A DNA stretch of 23,094 nucleotides, from the NCBI RefSeq assembly GCF_040096185.1, contig NZ_JBBMFF010000280.1, forward strand, positions 1-23,094. The letters are read 5' to 3'. Below are positions 20,717 to 23,094 of the stretch, in pieces. Numbering within the stretch: the first letter of the stretch is position 1; every line of letters starts with the position of its first letter. The stretch comes from JAZOXB01 sp040096185 (GTDB taxonomy: Bacteria > Bacillota > Clostridia > Oscillospirales > Oscillospiraceae). Under the pieces are notes generated by a model. The model was not told where the DNA came from, did no database searches, and saw only the letters and a program-made list of their open reading frames with translations. The position numbers and the translations under genes were made by a program.

Positions 20717-20752
20717 GACCTGCTAAAGATGAACCTCCATCTTTAGCAGGTC
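20717..20752 (+). repeat. Cassette-boundary hairpin H11
   Basis: GACCTGCTAAAGATG and CATCTTTAGCAGGTC are a perfect 15-bp stem with a short centre AACCTC. GAAGGAAGTGACCCC and TTG 20783 follow. Confidence 0.92.
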
Positions 20753-20782
20753 CGCCCCATCCCGCAGGAAGGAAGTGACCCC

Positions 20783-21937
20783 TTGAACCAGACAAAACTC
20801 CTGTTCCCGCTGATCTTTATTTCTCTGGAGGACGATAGCAGCATTGTCATCCCGCCGCAGCCGACCGACCCGGGAGAGATCATGTCCGGCGGCGAGGGCG
20901 AACCGGTCGAGGCAGACGTTCCTGCTGAAGATGAAACCGTCTCCCCGCAGGGGATGCACGTCACCGGAACACAAACTGTCACGCATGAGTATCTGACCCT
21001 GAACGGCAAAGTCGCAAGAGAGACAATTAAAACGAATAACTCCTTGACAGCGGTCCTTGATTTCATCTATGATGAATCCGGAAAGCCGTTTGCACTCAAG
21101 TATTCAACGAACGGAACGAGCTTCCAAACATATTATTACGTTCTGAACCTGCAGGGCGACGTGGTGAAGCTGATCCATTATATCCCCGGCTTTGAGTATG
21201 AGTCTGTCGCAACCTACGAATATGATGCATGGGGAAATATCGTGTCCAGCTCCGGTAGACTGGCCGAGATCAACCCGCTCAGATATCGTGGATACTATTA
21301 TGATAATGAGACGGGGTTCTATTATTTGCAGTCTCGTTATTATGATCCGGCAAACCGGAGATTCATTAATGCCGACAGTTATCAAAGTACCGGGCAGGGA
21401 TTTGTTGGGACTAATATGTTTGCGTATTGCAATAATAATCCCATCACAGCTATTGATGAATCCGGTAAATCTGTTACTGCAATCATTATTGGAGCCTTGA
21501 TTTGTGCTGCAATCGGAGGTATCGATGCATACTTAAGCGCAAAGACATCTGGCGCGAGTACTAACGAAGCATTATGGCAAGGTGCAATTGGGGCCGTAAG
21601 CGGCGCAGTAACATCAGTTGTAGCTGCTATACCAGCAATTGGCCCACCGGCAGCCACTTTAATCGGTGCCGGAATCGGCTTCGTTTCCTCAACAGCCTCC
21701 GAGGTGACTCACTATGCTTTTAATAAAGATAATCCTGATTATGAATTCGACACAGCAGAATCATGTGCTAACATTGTGTTTGGAACACTGTCAAATGCAG
21801 CATCGACATATATTTCCAAAGAGATTAATATGCTCCCCATGGGCGAAATTTCTCAAATATATGTTGGAACCGTATACTCAGCCGGACATACCGGTGGATG
21901 TTTCGGCCTTAAAAAGCTTGTTGCAGAATTATTCTAA
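20783..21937 (+). CDS. Leader-tagged Rhs core protein with Gly/Ala-rich membrane-active-like tip (C11)
   Basis: The protein has 384 residues from TTG 20783 behind GGAAGGAAGTGACCCC. In order: leader NQTKLLFPLIFISLEDD, linker SSIVIPPQPTDPGEIMSGGE with VEADVPAEDET, VTHEYLTLNGKVARET pre-core, core RYRGYYYDNETGFYYLQSRYYDP (about 170-192), and border STGQGFVGTNMFAYCNNNPITAI. The tip (about 230-384) has long hydrophobic Gly/Ala segments (VTAIIIGALICAAIGGIDAYL, AIGAVSGAVTSVVAAIPAIGPP, TLIGAGIGFVSSTAS) of the kind seen in membrane-inserting tips. The family is not recognised. This gene is intact and gives the clearest example of the cassette plan. Confidence 0.82.
   Translation: MNQTKLLFPLIFISLEDDSSIVIPPQPTDPGEIMSGGEGEPVEADVPAEDETVSPQGMHVTGTQTVTHEYLTLNGKVARETIKTNNSLTAVLDFIYDESGKPFALKYSTNGTSFQTYYYVLNLQGDVVKLIHYIPGFEYESVATYEYDAWGNIVSSSGRLAEINPLRYRGYYYDNETGFYYLQSRYYDPANRRFINADSYQSTGQGFVGTNMFAYCNNNPITAIDESGKSVTAIIIGALICAAIGGIDAYLSAKTSGASTNEALWQGAIGAVSGAVTSVVAAIPAIGPPAATLIGAGIGFVSSTASEVTHYAFNKDNPDYEFDTAESCANIVFGTLSNAASTYISKEINMLPMGEISQIYVGTVYSAGHTGGCFGLKKLVAELF
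21044..21073 (+). promoter_or_regulatory. Promoter-like TTGACA-N18-TATGAT inside the C11 pre-core
   Basis: Second copy of the element seen at 14863, with identical boxes and the same 18-base spacer. It lies about 900 bp upstream of the immunity start. Because the coding sequence here is conserved, the match may be only a by-product of that conservation. Confidence 0.25.
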
Positions 21938-21950
21938 TTGGGGAGAAGTT

Positions 21951-22514
21951 ATGAAGCATAATACAGATTCTACTTTATTTCGATGTACGATTTCAGGGCC
22001 TTCTGCACTAATAATATGTCCGATTTTGTGCATCGGGATGCTTATCGCAATTGTAATATGTTCTTATTACTTGGCTGTTATTCCACTATTGTTATTGTGT
22101 ATCCCTTTGTATCCCCTGATTGGACTTGGTTTGTGGAGCACTTGGAAAGAAAGCGCAGTGTTGATTATTACGGATAAAGTGGTCTGTTTGATGCGCCATG
22201 GAAAGACAATAACTTCCTTTCCGCTCACAGAGCTACGCTCCGCAGGATTATACACCCTGCAATGGTATGACAGACCCTTCCAAAAGCTTTATTTCAGTAC
22301 ACTTCCTTACGATTCGGATGAGGAACGGCAGGCAGCGGAAGGCGGGATTAATAGCAAATTGGCAACAGAAATCCACCAGACGGAGAACAGGCCGGGAACA
22401 CATTGCATTACAGTTGACAGGTCATCATATCGGATTGTTATGCTGCAGAAAAATGTTTCAATGTTTTCTAAAACGAATGATGTTGTATTCCGAATAACCA
22501 AGGCAAAATCGTGA
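21951..22514 (+). CDS. Two-TM, PH-like putative immunity protein (C11)
   Basis: The protein has 187 residues. ATG 21951 follows GGGGAGAAGTT; the frame is open upstream but that part overlaps the Rhs gene. Two adjacent hydrophobic helices (about 18-38, LIICPILCIGMLIAIVICSYY, and 39-60, LAVIPLLLLCIPLYPLIGLGL) are followed by a PH-like strand series (SAVLIITDKVVCLMRHGKTITSFPLTELRSAGL). The FPLTELRSA segment matches FPLEELCSA in the C1 gene at 4479, so the two are homologues. A membrane location suits the hydrophobic C11 tip. The stop is 40 bp upstream of the half hairpin H12. Confidence 0.78.
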   Translation: MKHNTDSTLFRCTISGPSALIICPILCIGMLIAIVICSYYLAVIPLLLLCIPLYPLIGLGLWSTWKESAVLIITDKVVCLMRHGKTITSFPLTELRSAGLYTLQWYDRPFQKLYFSTLPYDSDEERQAAEGGINSKLATEIHQTENRPGTHCITVDRSSYRIVMLQKNVSMFSKTNDVVFRITKAKS

Positions 22515-22554
22515 TATGGCTTTTGTTCAGGTATGCTTTCAAGCACTGAGTCAA

Positions 22555-22573
22555 GTTTTCATCTTTAGCAGGT
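22555..22573 (+). repeat. Half boundary hairpin H12 (right arm only)
   Basis: GTTTTCATCTTTAGCAGGT is the right arm. The left arm has been replaced by unrelated sequence. The nearest partner is the Rhs linker copy CCTGCTGAAGATGAAA at 22647-22662, 74 bp downstream and inside coding sequence. No ribosome binding site or leader follows. Confidence 0.75.
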
Positions 22574-22733
22574 AAACCCGCTGCAGCCGACCAGCCCCGG
22601 TGAGATCATGTCCGGCGGCGAGGGCGAACCGGTCGAGGCGGACGCTCCTGCTGAAGATGAAACTGTTGCCCCGCAGGGAACTCACGTCACCGGAACACAG
22701 ACCGTTACCCATGAATACCTGAGGAAACACTAA
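22569..22733 (+). pseudogene. Rhs linker remnant (C12)
   Basis: The open frame from 22569 to TAA 22731-22733 encodes PLQPTSPGEIMSGGEGE, VEADAPAEDETVAPQG and HVTGTQTVTHEYL, identical in type to the C7/C8/C11 linker and pre-core start. It breaks off into RKH and a stop. It has no leader, core or tip. The scrap lies 22 bp upstream of the orphan gene at 22756, so the toxin gene has been reduced to about 50 codons. Confidence 0.7.
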
Positions 22734-22755
22734 TTGGTCTAATGAGGGAATGACA

Positions 22756-23094
22756 ATGGATAACTTCAAGAGGCAATTCAAACAAGGTGACGACTATTGC
22801 GACATCCGGGCGGACTATCGCAGCCTGATCTCCATCGGGAAGAGCGTTGAGGAAACGGAGGACCTGCTGCTGCGGGCCTACTGCCCGAAAGAAGGAGACC
22901 TGCTGTTCACGCCCACGTTTTGGCTCTCCCTCGGCATCTGCGAATGGGAAACTGGCCGACTGACGCCCCGGACGAAGGAGGAGGCGCTCTACTGCCTTTC
23001 GCTATATCAGGAGACGGTCGAGCAGCGTTTGGCCGCAGGGCCGAATGAGCGGCTGTCGGACATGCTGCAGTTTTTCCGGGAAACGCAGGAAATG
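22756..23094 (+). CDS. N-terminal part of an orphan (putative immunity) protein, 3' end outside window
   Basis: ATG 22756 follows GAGGG at 22745-22749 with suitable spacing. An ATG at 22750 is in frame but too close to it. The 113 residues are acidic and helical (MDNFKRQFKQGDDYCDIRADY, then CPKEGDLLFTPTFWLSLGICEWETGRLTP, then RLSDMLQFFRETQEM). No membrane segment is seen. The frame is still open at the last base. Read on into position 1 of the window, it continues without a break as LLSPLPEAKKISKPY... to the stop at 498. The family is not recognised by name. Confidence 0.75.
   Translation, partial: MDNFKRQFKQGDDYCDIRADYRSLISIGKSVEETEDLLLRAYCPKEGDLLFTPTFWLSLGICEWETGRLTPRTKEEALYCLSLYQETVEQRLAAGPNERLSDMLQFFRETQEM

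Noticed and set aside
20717..20752. Boundary hairpins as ordinary Rho-independent terminators
   Set aside because: None is followed by a T-run; the next bases are GC-rich or mixed (CCGCCCC, CCCCAAT). A terminator-like or RNA-stabilising role is not excluded, but the classical form is absent.
3851..20752. CRISPR array, because of many similar short palindromic repeats
   Set aside because: The repeats are 0.9 to 3.6 kb apart with complete genes between them, so there are no spacers of CRISPR size and no cas genes.
3851..20752. Integron attC sites
   Set aside because: The hairpins lack the RYYYAAC/GTTRRRY ends and the asymmetric bulges of attC, and no integron integrase is present. Only the array logic is similar.

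Overview
The window looks like chromosome from a Gram-positive gut anaerobe of the Clostridia (Oscillospiraceae-like). This rests on AGGAGG-type ribosome binding sites, many TTG/GTG starts, Rhs/YD-repeat proteins that carry InlB-type B-repeats, and GC-rich Rhs core DNA alternating with AT-rich tips. The taxonomic call is inference. Every gene I can support is on the + strand. I see no tRNA, rRNA, transposase, integrase, replication gene or CRISPR array.

The window is one long array of polymorphic-toxin cassettes. The usual cassette has: (i) a 27-41 bp hairpin around ACCTGCTAAAGATGAAA / TTTCATCTTTAGCAGGT; (ii) about 30 bp with a shared ribosome binding site (GAAAGGAAGTGACC); (iii) a TTG start and a conserved leader of about 17 residues (consensus MNQTKLLFPLIFISLED); (iv) a piece of Rhs of variable length, from nothing to the complete conserved pre-core and core; (v) a unique C-terminal toxin tip; (vi) one to three putative immunity genes, mostly membrane-anchored; then the next hairpin. 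I call the hairpins H1-H12 and the cassettes C0-C12.

Layout. 1-498: C-terminal part of an orphan gene. C0 (512-3845): 5'-truncated Rhs with B-repeats plus a two-TM immunity candidate. C1 (3851-5327): leader stub plus three small genes. C2 (5323-6303): leader stub plus a DUF4304-like gene. C3 (6305-8301): leader-Rhs-cysteine-peptidase-like tip plus immunity. C4 (8327-9201): chimeric Rhs stub plus a small CxxC protein. C5 (9323-10741): leader stub plus a propeller-like membrane protein. C6 (10780-12728): leader-Rhs-tip plus immunity. C7 (12738-16363): long YD-repeat and B-repeat Rhs without leader, plus immunity. C8 (16387-18257): frameshifted leader-Rhs carrying a Bacterial toxin 44-like tip, plus immunity. 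C9 (18280-19653): internally deleted Rhs with a Gly/Ala-rich tip, plus immunity. C10 (19667-20695): broken leader plus immunity. C11 (20717-22514): leader-Rhs with a Gly/Ala-rich tip, plus immunity. C12 (22555-end): half hairpin, Rhs scrap, and the N-terminal part of an orphan gene.

The last codon of the window and its first codon are in the same frame. Joining the ends gives one uninterrupted 278-residue protein, which suggests that the sequence closes on itself, either as a circular molecule or as a repeat unit collapsed in assembly.

How the genes work together (inference): intact Rhs-tip proteins would be toxins used against neighbouring cells, and the gene after each tip would protect the producer. 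About half the cassettes have lost their toxin but kept the downstream gene, so the array may also act as a store of immunity genes. The repeated hairpin, leader and Rhs core blocks give shared sequence through which cassettes could be exchanged.
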